NCBI GenBank assembly: GCA_016206685.1
Contig: JACQRB010000050.1
Location: 1 to 16,084 of the forward strand
DNA: 16,084 nt
Origin: Candidatus Omnitrophota bacterium
GTDB taxonomy: Bacteria > Omnitrophota > Gorgyraeia > Aquiviventales > Aquiviventaceae
Direction: 5' to 3'
How positions within the stretch are numbered: position 1 is the stretch's first letter; every line of letters begins with the position of its first letter. Below are positions 7,167 to 13,696 of this stretch, one piece after another. The translations under genes were made by a program, and so were the position numbers. Under the pieces are notes generated by a model, which saw nothing but the letters and a program-made list of their open reading frames with translations, searched no databases and had not been told where the DNA came from.

Positions 7167-7346
7167 TCATCGCTCCTGCTCGCCCGCCCGCAGCGTCTTC
7201 AGCCTTGCATCGCACCAGTTCACCACCAGGATCGCCGACACCAGCCCGATTCCGCACAGTATCCACGACCGCTTGATCGGCAGCACCACGATCGCCACGA
7301 TGACCCCGTACGCCGCGATCCGCAGCGCCTTCAACGCCCGCCTCAT
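7167..7346 (-). CDS. small two-helix membrane protein, function unknown
   Basis: The 59-aa product has two hydrophobic segments at about residues 9-24 and 28-44, separated by the basic turn PIKRSW, and a charged tail ending AGEQER. The start at 7346 is preferred over an ATG/alternative further upstream because GGGGAGGG (7350-7357) is the best Shine-Dalgarno sequence in the window. It sits between cysS (79 bp upstream) and tmk (63 bp downstream) and keeps the high GC of most genes here. I do not recognise a family; a membrane role is all that can be inferred. Confidence 0.6.
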   Translation of the reverse strand: MRRALKALRIAAYGVIVAIVVLPIKRSWILCGIGLVSAILVVNWCDARLKTLRAGEQER

Positions 7347-7425
7347 CGTCCCTCCCCGACCAGCCCTGCCGCCCGCCACATCACGCCCAACGCACTTGCG
7401 TAACACGCTTTAGTATTTGGCATCA

Positions 7426-8928
7426 CTAAGGTTGCTCAATTGTGGTATCCGAGGCGATTGATTGTTGTTTCCTCAGTTTCGGTCCACGAGGGGTATCTTC
7501 AATAACGATTCCTCGACTCAATAGTTCATTTCTGATTTGATCAGCTTTTTTGTAATCTCCACCCCGTCTGGCTCCTTCTCGTTTCTGCACTAATACGTCT
7601 ACTTCACGTTTAATCTTGTCCTCTAACCCTAACTTAATATTCCCGCTCATACCAAATACCTGTTGAACTAATTGCTTAATCCTCTCAGCAGAATAGCGAA
7701 AAAGGGCGGCTTGATTTTCTGCCTTCGGCAGACTGATGGTTACTTGATTCGTATAACCAATAATCTCAAAGATGGCAGCTAGCGCCATAGGAGTATTCAA
7801 ATCACTATCCATTGCTTTGTTGAAATTCTGAATCTCTTTATCGATTTGCTCCTTATGGTCTCTTAGAAGATTTCTTGCTATTTCCTGCTCGGAGAGGGTT
7901 GGCGTTTCCGCAGCATGTAGTAGGAAGAAATCGATCCTCCTCATCATCCCAGAAGCGGTCTTCAATGCAAAGGGGTTGTAATCGACAGGGGAGCGATAAT
8001 GTGAAAGTAGGAAGAACAATTTCAAATGATCGGGGTCGTTTTCGCATTCTTCAAGAGCTTTATCCACAGTAATGAAGTTGCCGAGGGATTTGGACATTTT
8101 CTCGCCGTTGACGGTGAGGAGGCCGTTGTGGATCCAGCAGCGGGCAAACTTTTTGCCGGCGGCTTGCGCCTGGGCGATCTCGTTCTCATGATGGGGAAAC
8201 ACGAGGTCCACGCCGCCGCCGTGGATGTCGAACTCATCGCCCAGGTACTTGGTGCTCATCGCCGAGCATTCGATGTGCCAACCGGGGCGTCCCTTGCCCC
8301 AGGGGCTCTTCCAGGCCGGCTCATCCGGCTTGGCCGCTTTCCAGAGCGCGAAGTCCAGCGGATCTTGTTTACCTGCCCCGCCCAGAGCTTCCGAATGGAC
8401 GGGGTGCTCACCGGGCTCGACCCGCGCGCCGGCTTGTAATTCATCGATCGAACGGTTGGACAGCTTGCCGTAGCCGGGAAACTTGCGCACGGCAAAATAC
8501 ACGTCCCCGGTTTTCGTTTCATAGGCCGAGCCGTTGACCACCAGTTGGGAAATGCAATTGATCATCTCATCGATGTGCCCGGTGGCGAGCGGCTCGCGTG
8601 TCGGACGGCCGATGCCCAGACGGTCCATCGTCTCGTGGTAGCGGGCGAGGCACCGCTTCGCGACGGCCTCGGGGGATTCGCCGGTTTCGCGCGCTTTGTG
8701 AATGATCTTGTCATCCACGTCGGTCACGTTGCGCACGAAGTTGACCGTGAAACCCTTGTACTGGAAGTAGCGGCGCAGGACGTCAAAGATGTAGGCACTG
8801 CGGGCGTGGCCGATGTGAGGCTCGTCATACACCGTCGGGCCGCAGACGTACATCCGCACCGTCCGGCCATCCATCGGCGCGAACGCTTCGACCTTCCGCG
8901 TCAACGTGTTATGCAGTCGCATGCCCAT
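7426..8928 (-). CDS. cysS: cysteinyl-tRNA synthetase
   Basis: This class I synthetase charges tRNA-Cys. The zinc ligands are C29, C221, H246 and E250 (in HHENE 246-250); HIGH is at 38-41, the GWHIECSAMS block at 217-225 and KMSKS at 277-281; the C-terminal helical anticodon region and the KKADQIRNELLSRGIVIEDTPRG signature near the end are present. It has 500 aa, slightly long. Residues 175-186 (HPVHSEALGGAG) are an extra stretch between GARVEPGE and KQDPLDFALWK, coded by a palindromic insert. From about 8100 down to the stop, GC falls from about 61% to about 43%, with the change at the KMSKS motif. Either ATG at 8928 or 8922 (MGMRLHN or MRLHN) may start it; 8928 lies 11 nt after an extended -10 box. 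cysE-cysS adjacency matches sulfur amino acid supply. Confidence 0.97.
   Translation of the reverse strand: MGMRLHNTLTRKVEAFAPMDGRTVRMYVCGPTVYDEPHIGHARSAYIFDVLRRYFQYKGFTVNFVRNVTDVDDKIIHKARETGESPEAVAKRCLARYHETMDRLGIGRPTREPLATGHIDEMINCISQLVVNGSAYETKTGDVYFAVRKFPGYGKLSNRSIDELQAGARVEPGEHPVHSEALGGAGKQDPLDFALWKAAKPDEPAWKSPWGKGRPGWHIECSAMSTKYLGDEFDIHGGGVDLVFPHHENEIAQAQAAGKKFARCWIHNGLLTVNGEKMSKSLGNFITVDKALEECENDPDHLKLFFLLSHYRSPVDYNPFALKTASGMMRRIDFFLLHAAETPTLSEQEIARNLLRDHKEQIDKEIQNFNKAMDSDLNTPMALAAIFEIIGYTNQVTISLPKAENQAALFRYSAERIKQLVQQVFGMSGNIKLGLEDKIKREVDVLVQKREGARRGGDYKKADQIRNELLSRGIVIEDTPRGPKLRKQQSIASDTTIEQP
8371..8408. repeat. palindromic insert in frame in cysS
   Basis: TGCCCCG (8374-8380) and CGGGGTG (8400-8406) pair, with two G-T wobbles, around 19 nt. 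The insert adds about 12 residues to CysS between conserved blocks. Compared with the thiL element read on its minus strand, both run CCTGCCC, then a GCCC/GAG-like middle with TTC, then ACGGGG, suggesting one element family, this copy being more decayed. Confidence 0.5.
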
Positions 8929-8939
8929 GCGGAAGCCTT

Positions 8940-8948
8940 ATTGTACCA
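8940..8948 (-). promoter_or_regulatory. extended -10 promoter of cysS
   Basis: The minus strand reads TGGTACAAT, a TGN-TACAAT extended -10 box (5 of 6 in the hexamer). A TTGAGA lies 14 nt upstream, too close for a good -35. The box is 11 nt from the cysS ATG at 8928, the same distance as at ilvB. AAGG between the box and the ATG may help translation. Confidence 0.45.
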
Positions 8949-9096
8949 CCGTTGAAGCGTCTCAAAAGGGGCGGCCTCGTCGCAGCCTCGATTCGCCGCA
9001 TCGCTTGGCGCGCCCCACCGAGGCGCGCCTGCGCTCGGCTGATTTTCTCGCTCGCCAACCTCAACCCGGGGCACCGTGGCCGCTCGAAAATCAGAC

Positions 9097-9168
9097 GTGC
9101 GGCTCATCGAGCTGCTGCGGCCGCCCTCCGGTAGCGCGCCGGGGGGCGAGGGAGTCGATGAACCGCAC
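9097..9168. repeat. large nested hairpin in the cysE-cysS gap
   Basis: The outer arms GTGCGGCTCATCGA (9097-9110) and TCGATGAACCGCAC (9155-9168) pair at 13 of 14 positions. Inside, CGCCCTCCGG (9122-9131) and CCGGGGGGCG (9139-9148) form a 10-bp stem with one T-G wobble and a 7-nt loop. The outer mismatch would be a G-U wobble in a minus-strand RNA, while the inner wobble is a C-A mismatch there, so the sequence does not settle which strand is transcribed. Confidence 0.7.
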
Positions 9169-9170
9169 CT

Positions 9171-9222
9171 CGCCGTTTCGAGCAGCACGGTCCATGTGGG
9201 ATATCCGTGGCGAGAAACGGCG
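9171..9222. repeat. three-tier hairpin next to the large one
   Basis: CGCCGTTTC (9171-9179) pairs perfectly with GAAACGGCG (9214-9222). Within it CACGG (9186-9190) pairs with CCGTG (9205-9209), and TCC with GGA at the tip. The ordered stacking of three helices with small internal loops resembles a folded RNA arm. Confidence 0.6.
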
Positions 9223-9312
9223 CGGAGCGAGGACTTCCTCGCTGGGGAATTCCGAGCGGTGCGGCGAGTCGAGCTCCCGAGCAATACCCGGCGCGGCCCT
9301 GGGATAGCGGAG

Positions 9313-10029
9313 TCAAGGGTTGGTCTGCGACTTGCGGTGCTCTTTCAGGTGGTGCTCGATCTGATCGATCTCGTGCTGGAGCGCTTCCAGCCGCTCGGTG
9401 AGCGGGTCCGGCAGGTGCGTGTGGTCCAGGTTGATGCCGGGGAAATGCCGGTCCTTGGTCTTGGCGATGCGTCCCGGGACCCCGACGACGGTTGAATGCG
9501 GCGGCACGTCGCGGATCACCACGGCGTTGGCTCCGATCACCGCGTTGTCGCCGATGGTGATGTTGCCCAGGACCTTCGCCCCCGCGCCGATGACGACGTT
9601 GCGGCCCACCGTCGGGTGGCGCTTCCCGCGCTCCTTGCCCGTGCCCCCCAGCGTCACGCCCTGAAACAGCGTGACGTTGTCGCCCAGGACGGCGGTCTCT
9701 CCGATCACTACGCCCATGCCGTGGTCAATGAACAGCCCGCGCCCGATCGTCGCGGCCGGGTGGATCTCGATGCCCGTCGCCCAGCGGCTCAGGTGCATCA
9801 ACAGGCGCGGCAGCACCGGCACACCAAGACGGTGAAGGGTGTGGGCGATGCGGTGATCAATGACGGCATGCAGCCCCGCATAGGTCAGCAAGACTTCAAC
9901 CAGGTTGCGCGCGGCCGGGTCCCGCTCAAAGCAGGCGCGGATCTCAGGCCGGAAGTACGCCACGATCCAGGCCAGGGTGACCAGGCCGATCGCCAGCACA
10001 GTTAGAAGGACGACCATCCACCACGGCAT
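9313..10029 (-). CDS. cysE: serine O-acetyltransferase with N-terminal membrane anchor
   Basis: This enzyme transfers acetyl from acetyl-CoA to serine, giving O-acetylserine for cysteine synthesis. Residues 27-45 (RPEIRACFERDPAARN) match the usual start of the short EpsC-type CysE; the left-handed beta-helix follows, with HPAATIGRGLFIDHGMGVVIGETA (catalytic H103 beside D102) and GVTLGGTGKERGKRHPTVG. The C-terminal 30 residues are a charged, coiled-coil-like helix. Unusually, residues 4-24 form a hydrophobic helix ahead of the enzyme. The ATG at 10029 has a well-placed AGGA, so the helix is likely translated; an internal GTG at V23 would remove it but has no ribosome binding site. It begins 9 nt after ispF and precedes cysS across the structured gap, tying cysteine synthesis to Cys-tRNA charging. 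Confidence 0.95.
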   Translation of the reverse strand: MPWWMVVLLTVLAIGLVTLAWIVAYFRPEIRACFERDPAARNLVEVLLTYAGLHAVIDHRIAHTLHRLGVPVLPRLLMHLSRWATGIEIHPAATIGRGLFIDHGMGVVIGETAVLGDNVTLFQGVTLGGTGKERGKRHPTVGRNVVIGAGAKVLGNITIGDNAVIGANAVVIRDVPPHSTVVGVPGRIAKTKDRHFPGINLDHTHLPDPLTERLEALQHEIDQIEHHLKEHRKSQTNP

Positions 10030-10038
10030 GGTGTGATC

Positions 10039-10515
10039 CTAACGGCGAGCTTTCTTCAACAAGACAACGACTTGAGCCGCAATCCCGCGCTTGCCGGGCG
10101 GCAGGCCCTCGGTGGTCTTGGCCTTCACGGACACATCCGACGGCTTGACCTGTAAGAGGCGGCTGATGGCCCGGCGCATCTTGGGCTTGTAGGGCGTGAG
10201 CGTCGGCTCGTCCGTCACGACCGTCGCATCCACGTTGCTCACCCGCCATCCGGCCCGCGCGATGCGCGCGCGCGCTGCTTGGACGAACAACCGGCTGTCG
10301 GCGTGCCGATACTTCGGATCCGTCGGGGGAAACAGCTCTCCCAAATCCGGCGCGCCGATCGCGCCTAAGAGCGCATCGGCCAGCGCATGCAGGAGGACGT
10401 CGGCGTCGGAATGACCCGCGAGCGTCGGGGCCTGCGGAATGCCGATGCCGCCGAGTGTCAAGATCCCCCGGCGGCCGTTGAAGCGATGGATGTCGTAGCC
10501 AATCCCGATTCGCAT
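10039..10515 (-). CDS. ispF: 2-C-methyl-D-erythritol 2,4-cyclodiphosphate synthase
   Basis: IspF makes the cyclodiphosphate in the MEP isoprenoid pathway. The zinc ligands are D8 and H10 in GYDIHRF and H43 in SDADVLLHAL; DLGELFPPTDPKY (57-69) and the KAKTTEGL block (usually KATTTEKLG) follow. The next segment reads PPGKRGIAAQVVVLL rather than FTGRGEGIAAQAVVLL, a slight shortening near the active-site lid. Length is normal at 158 aa. It starts 1 nt after the ispD stop, with no separate ribosome binding site, implying coupled translation with ispD, as in many bacteria where the two are adjacent or fused. Confidence 0.97.
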   Translation of the reverse strand: MRIGIGYDIHRFNGRRGILTLGGIGIPQAPTLAGHSDADVLLHALADALLGAIGAPDLGELFPPTDPKYRHADSRLFVQAARARIARAGWRVSNVDATVVTDEPTLTPYKPKMRRAISRLLQVKPSDVSVKAKTTEGLPPGKRGIAAQVVVLLKKARR

Positions 10516-10516
10516 G

Positions 10517-11218
10517 CTAGGCTGAATGCCGGTTGCGCAAGATCGCCTCTGCCAGCAGCAGGTCTTCCGGGGTCGTCACCTTGATGTTCAGCGGATCGCC
10601 CGGGACCATCCGGACGGGAAACCCGGCCCACTCCAAGACGGCGACATCATCGGGAAAACCTTCCAGGGTCCCATTGACTCTGGTGAGCGCATCCGCGAAC
10701 CAATCCCGGCGAAACGCCTGGGGGGTCTGGATCAACCACAAGCCTTCTCGATCGAGCGTGAGGCGCACCTGGTCCTGCTCGTCCACGGCTTTCACGGTCA
10801 CCGGCGAGCGCAGCCCGCAGGCGACCGCCCCGTGGCGCTTGGCGTGTTGGATGACGGCAGTGATCAGTCGAGATGTGACGCACGGCCGCGCGGCGTCATG
10901 CACCAGCACCCATCGCGCCTGGGCGGGCAGCGCCGCCACGCCCCGCGCCACCGACACCGCCCGCGAGGGACCACCGGCGACGATCGCGCGGACCTTGGTG
11001 AAGCGTTCACGGCGCACCAGCTGCTGCATCCGGGCCCGGTCCCCGGCTCGCACCACGAGCACCACCGAGCTCACCTGCGGCAGGCGTTGGAAGGCCGCCA
11101 GGGTGTGGCACACCAGGGGACGGCCGGCCAGCGGGACAAACGCTTTGGCCGTCCGACCGCCCAAGCGCTCGCCGCGCCCGGCGGCCGGCACCACGACTCC
11201 AACGGCTTCGTGCGCCAT
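10517..11218 (-). CDS. ispD: 2-C-methyl-D-erythritol 4-phosphate cytidylyltransferase
   Basis: IspD joins CTP to methylerythritol phosphate in the MEP pathway. The CTP-binding N-terminus VVVPAAGRGERLGG starts at residue 8, KAFVPLAGRPLVCHTL lies at 25-40 (the common KQF is KAF here), VHDAARPCV at 106-114, TPQAF at 165-169, and DPLNIKVTTPEDLLLAEAIL near the C-terminus. The ATG at 11218 is chosen over the longer reading (11290) because GAGG lies 7 nt upstream and the extra 24 residues would overlap the previous gene; the product is 233 aa. It starts 7 nt after the stop of the PIN/TRAM gene. The yacL-ispD-ispF order is that of Bacillus. Confidence 0.97.
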   Translation of the reverse strand: MAHEAVGVVVPAAGRGERLGGRTAKAFVPLAGRPLVCHTLAAFQRLPQVSSVVLVVRAGDRARMQQLVRRERFTKVRAIVAGGPSRAVSVARGVAALPAQARWVLVHDAARPCVTSRLITAVIQHAKRHGAVACGLRSPVTVKAVDEQDQVRLTLDREGLWLIQTPQAFRRDWFADALTRVNGTLEGFPDDVAVLEWAGFPVRMVPGDPLNIKVTTPEDLLLAEAILRNRHSA

Positions 11219-11225
11219 CGCCGCC

Positions 11226-12269
11226 TCAACGCCGCTGTGACATACCGCCCGGCCGAGAGGGGGACGGGGCCGCTCCGTCCGGACGGACAAAGATCATGCG
11301 CCCGGCGGCGGTTTGCAACACACTGGTCACGACGCCGTGCACGGTCTGGCCGATGAGATGGCGGCCCTGCTCCACGACGACCATCGTGCCGTCTTCGAGG
11401 TAGGCGACGGATTGGTGGGGTTCCTTGCCTTCTTTGATGGGCTTGACCTCCAGCGTCTCTCCGGGCAGCATGACCGGGCGCAGCGCCTGGGCCAGCTCGT
11501 TGACGTTCAGGACCGACACGCCCTGCAGCTCGGCCACTTTGTTGAGGTTGTAGTCGGTCGTCACCACCCTGGCGCCCAGCAGCTGGGCCACCTTCACGAG
11601 CTTGGCATCCGTCTCGGCGACGCCGGGGACGTCTTCCTCATGAATGTGCACGTTCACATGCGGCTGGCTGCGCAGGCTGTTCAACACTTCCAGGCCCCGG
11701 CGGCCCCGGGTGCGTTTGAGCGGATCGGCGCTGTCGGCGACCGCCTGCAGCTCCCGCAGCACAAAGCGCGGCACCAACAGCTTGCCTTGAAGGAAGCGCG
11801 TCTTGCACAAATCGGCGATCCGTCCGTCAATGATGGCGCTGGTGTCCACGACGACGAGATCCTCGCTGTGATCCTGCCGCGAGAGCCGGACATAGGGGAT
11901 GATCACGTTGAACTCATCGCGCCCGCGCAGCGCCACGACCATGCCGATATACGCGAACACCCAGGTCACGATGAGGCGGATCGTGCTCATGGCCTCGGGG
12001 GTTTTGACCGCCAGGCCGATGGCGTCCGAGACCATGTTGGCCATGATCAGGCCGAACAGCAATCCGAAGACTGCGGCCGAGAACCCGCGCACGGAGACGC
12101 CGCGGCCGAAGCGATGCAGCAGGGCCTCGAAGACCACGAGAAACGCCCCGGCCGTGGTTCCCAGCGCGCACCAGAGCCACCACGGCACAGCCGGATGCTG
12201 CTGGCCGTATTGGACGCCCAAGAGCCCCCCGATCACCAGAAACCCGATGCGAATAAACCGCAGATTCAT
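11226..12269 (-). CDS. yacL: YacL-type PIN/TRAM-domain membrane protein
   Basis: This 347-aa protein has four hydrophobic segments (about 6-20, 30-50, 65-85, 97-114), then a PIN nuclease domain from about 138 to 260 and a TRAM domain from about 265 to 330. PIN acidic residues are visible at D142 (VVVDTSAIIDGR), E173, D221 and D239 (TTDYNLNKVA). Such proteins are predicted membrane-anchored ribonucleases; the RNA target is not known. The Ser/Pro/Arg-rich tail (after 330) is probably disordered. The ATG overlaps the radA stop by 4 nt and has GAGG 5 nt upstream, so it is cotranscribed with radA. In Bacillus the same family sits between disA and ispD; here disA is absent. Confidence 0.92.
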   Translation of the reverse strand: MNLRFIRIGFLVIGGLLGVQYGQQHPAVPWWLWCALGTTAGAFLVVFEALLHRFGRGVSVRGFSAAVFGLLFGLIMANMVSDAIGLAVKTPEAMSTIRLIVTWVFAYIGMVVALRGRDEFNVIIPYVRLSRQDHSEDLVVVDTSAIIDGRIADLCKTRFLQGKLLVPRFVLRELQAVADSADPLKRTRGRRGLEVLNSLRSQPHVNVHIHEEDVPGVAETDAKLVKVAQLLGARVVTTDYNLNKVAELQGVSVLNVNELAQALRPVMLPGETLEVKPIKEGKEPHQSVAYLEDGTMVVVEQGRHLIGQTVHGVVTSVLQTAAGRMIFVRPDGAAPSPSRPGGMSQRR

Positions 12270-13633
12270 GATGCCTCAAGCGCGCGTTGGACCGCTTCAC
12301 GGACGTTGCGGACCCCGATCACCTCAAGCCCCTCCACGGAAAGCGAGCGATGCGCCGCCGAGACAAAGCCCCGCTCAAACCCGACGCGCCTGGCCTCATG
12401 CAGCCGCTGCGCGATGTTCAGGACCGGGCGCACTTCACCCGTGAGCCCGATCTCGCCGATGGCCACCGCCCGGCGGGCCTGCGCGCGCTCCTTGAGGCTG
12501 GAGGCGACGGCCAGGGCAACCGCCAAATCGCACGCCGGCTCGACCACCCGCACGCCGCCCAGCGAGGAGACGTACACATCCTGCTGCGCCAGCTGGCCCA
12601 AGCCCGCGCGGCGCTCCAGCACCGCCAGCAGCATCGCCACGCGGTTGAACTCCACGCCGGTCGTGCGCCGGCGCGGCAGCCCCATCGAGCAGGGCGAGGT
12701 GAGGGCCTGGAGTTCCACGAGCAAGGGACGGCTGCCTTCCAGCGCCACCGTCACCATGCACCCGGCGGCCCCGCCGGAGGCGGGGTCGCTCAAGAACAAT
12801 TCCGACGGATTCTGGACTTCGATCAGCCCCTCGGCGGTCATGTGAAAGACCCCCAGCTCCGAGGTCTGGCCAAACCGGTTCTTCGTGCCGCGCAGCAGAC
12901 GAAATCCGCTCGTCGGCTCTCCCTCAAAATACAGGACGGTATCCACCAGATGCTCCAGCACCTTCGGACCCGCCAGGAACCCTTCCTTGGTGACATGGCC
13001 CACCAGGATGAGCACGAAGCCGCTGGTCTTCGCCAGCCGGGTGAGTTCATGGGCGCAGAAACGCACCTGACTGATCGAGCCGGGGCTGGAGGAGAGGGTG
13101 TCCGATTCGATCACTTGGATGGAATCCACCACGACCACCCGTGCTTCGGTTTTGCGGATCGTCTCCTCGATCGCCGCAAGGCTGGTATGGGCTAAGAGCT
13201 GCATCGAGGACTCGCCCAAGCCCAGCCGCATCGCCCGCAGCTTGGTTTGGCGCAGACTCTCTTCGCCGCTGACGTAGAGCACGTTCACTCCGCCCGCGGT
13301 CAGGCGCCCCGCCATCGACAACAGCAACGTGGACTTCCCGATGCCCGGCTCCCCGCCCACCAGGACGACCGACCCGGGGACGAGCCCGCCGCCGAGGACC
13401 CGATCCAGCTCGCCGATCCCCGTTTGCATCCGGATGATCTCGTCGAGCGAGACCTCGGCCAGAGCCGTCGGCGCGACCGCCTCCGCGACGAGGGCGGCGG
13501 TGTGCGAGGGAGCCTCTTCGATCACGTCCTCGACCAGAGCGTTCCAGGCGCCGCAGGCGGGGCAGCGGCCCTGCCATTTAATGGCCTGCTGGCCGCACTG
13601 TTGACAGATAAAGACGGCTTTGAGCTTCGCCAT
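12266..13633 (-). CDS. radA: DNA repair protein RadA/Sms
   Basis: RadA is a RecA-like motor with a Lon-like C-terminal domain that promotes branch migration in recombination. The C4 zinc finger is C10, C13, C24, C27; Walker A GEPGIGKS is at 94-101; the diagnostic KNRFG is at 251-255; the C-terminal Lon-type domain ends with the EVRPVLNIAQRLHEARRVGF block. Length (455 aa) is normal. The ATG at 13633 is the only good start before the zinc finger, but the sequence just upstream is a 7-bp tandem repeat with no ribosome binding site. It overlaps yacL by 4 nt. Confidence 0.97.
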   Translation of the reverse strand: MAKLKAVFICQQCGQQAIKWQGRCPACGAWNALVEDVIEEAPSHTAALVAEAVAPTALAEVSLDEIIRMQTGIGELDRVLGGGLVPGSVVLVGGEPGIGKSTLLLSMAGRLTAGGVNVLYVSGEESLRQTKLRAMRLGLGESSMQLLAHTSLAAIEETIRKTEARVVVVDSIQVIESDTLSSSPGSISQVRFCAHELTRLAKTSGFVLILVGHVTKEGFLAGPKVLEHLVDTVLYFEGEPTSGFRLLRGTKNRFGQTSELGVFHMTAEGLIEVQNPSELFLSDPASGGAAGCMVTVALEGSRPLLVELQALTSPCSMGLPRRRTTGVEFNRVAMLLAVLERRAGLGQLAQQDVYVSSLGGVRVVEPACDLAVALAVASSLKERAQARRAVAIGEIGLTGEVRPVLNIAQRLHEARRVGFERGFVSAAHRSLSVEGLEVIGVRNVREAVQRALEAS

Positions 13634-13635
13634 GG

Positions 13636-13670
13636 ATCAGACGTCAGAAGCTAGATGTCAGAAGTCAGAC
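13636..13670. repeat. tandem 7-bp repeat, five units, in front of radA
   Basis: On the plus strand the units are ATCAGAC, GTCAGAA, GCTAGAT, GTCAGAA, GTCAGAC. The array lies 2 nt from the radA ATG. It is in inverse orientation to the array at 13701-13735, so the two can form a long imperfect hairpin around a 30-nt spacer. Confidence 0.8.
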
Positions 13671-13696
13671 CAGAACGCACTTCGAACCGCGCGTTG

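Larger units (their letters stand above)
8929..9312. other. 384-bp gene-free gap packed with consecutive hairpins
   Basis: No convincing protein gene is found between cysE and cysS. Instead adjoining inverted repeats are seen: AAGCG/CGCTT (8955-8959, 9002-9006) around GCGGC/GCCGC; GGCGCGCC twice (9007-9014, 9022-9029); CTGATTTTC/GAAAATCAG (9039-9047, 9086-9094); GTGCGGCTCATCGA and its near complement (9097-9110, 9155-9168); CGCCGTTTC/GAAACGGCG (9171-9179, 9214-9222); AGCGAGGA/TCCTCGCT (9226-9233, 9236-9243). From 9039 on, neighbouring hairpins are separated by only 2-3 nt. The region 9244-9312 holds only weaker symmetry (GGAATTCC). Candidates are a structured non-coding RNA, or a composite of palindromic mobile elements. 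It matches no RNA family I can recognise (no RNase P, tmRNA, SRP or T-box core seen). Confidence 0.6.

Noticed and set aside
8400..8480. Frameshift or pseudogene in cysS, suspected from the extra residues
   Set aside because: The frame is continuous and all catalytic and zinc residues are present; an in-frame insert explains it.
8901..9284. 127-codon minus-strand open frame over the cysE-cysS gap
   Set aside because: It ends inside cysS in another frame, has Ser/Arg/Pro-rich low-complexity content, and follows the hairpin structure rather than a protein pattern.
8929..9312. T-box leader, RNase P RNA or tmRNA in the gap before cysS
   Set aside because: None of the conserved cores (T-box TGGNACC-type bulge, RNase P GAGGAAAGTC with ACAGAAA, tmRNA tRNA-like end) could be found; GAGGAAGTCC at 9231-9240 on the minus strand is only a superficial match inside a simple palindrome.
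11313..12845. 510-codon open frame on the plus strand
   Set aside because: It lies antisense to yacL and radA, whose motifs are unmistakable; its translation is His/Gln/Arg-rich shadow sequence without any domain.
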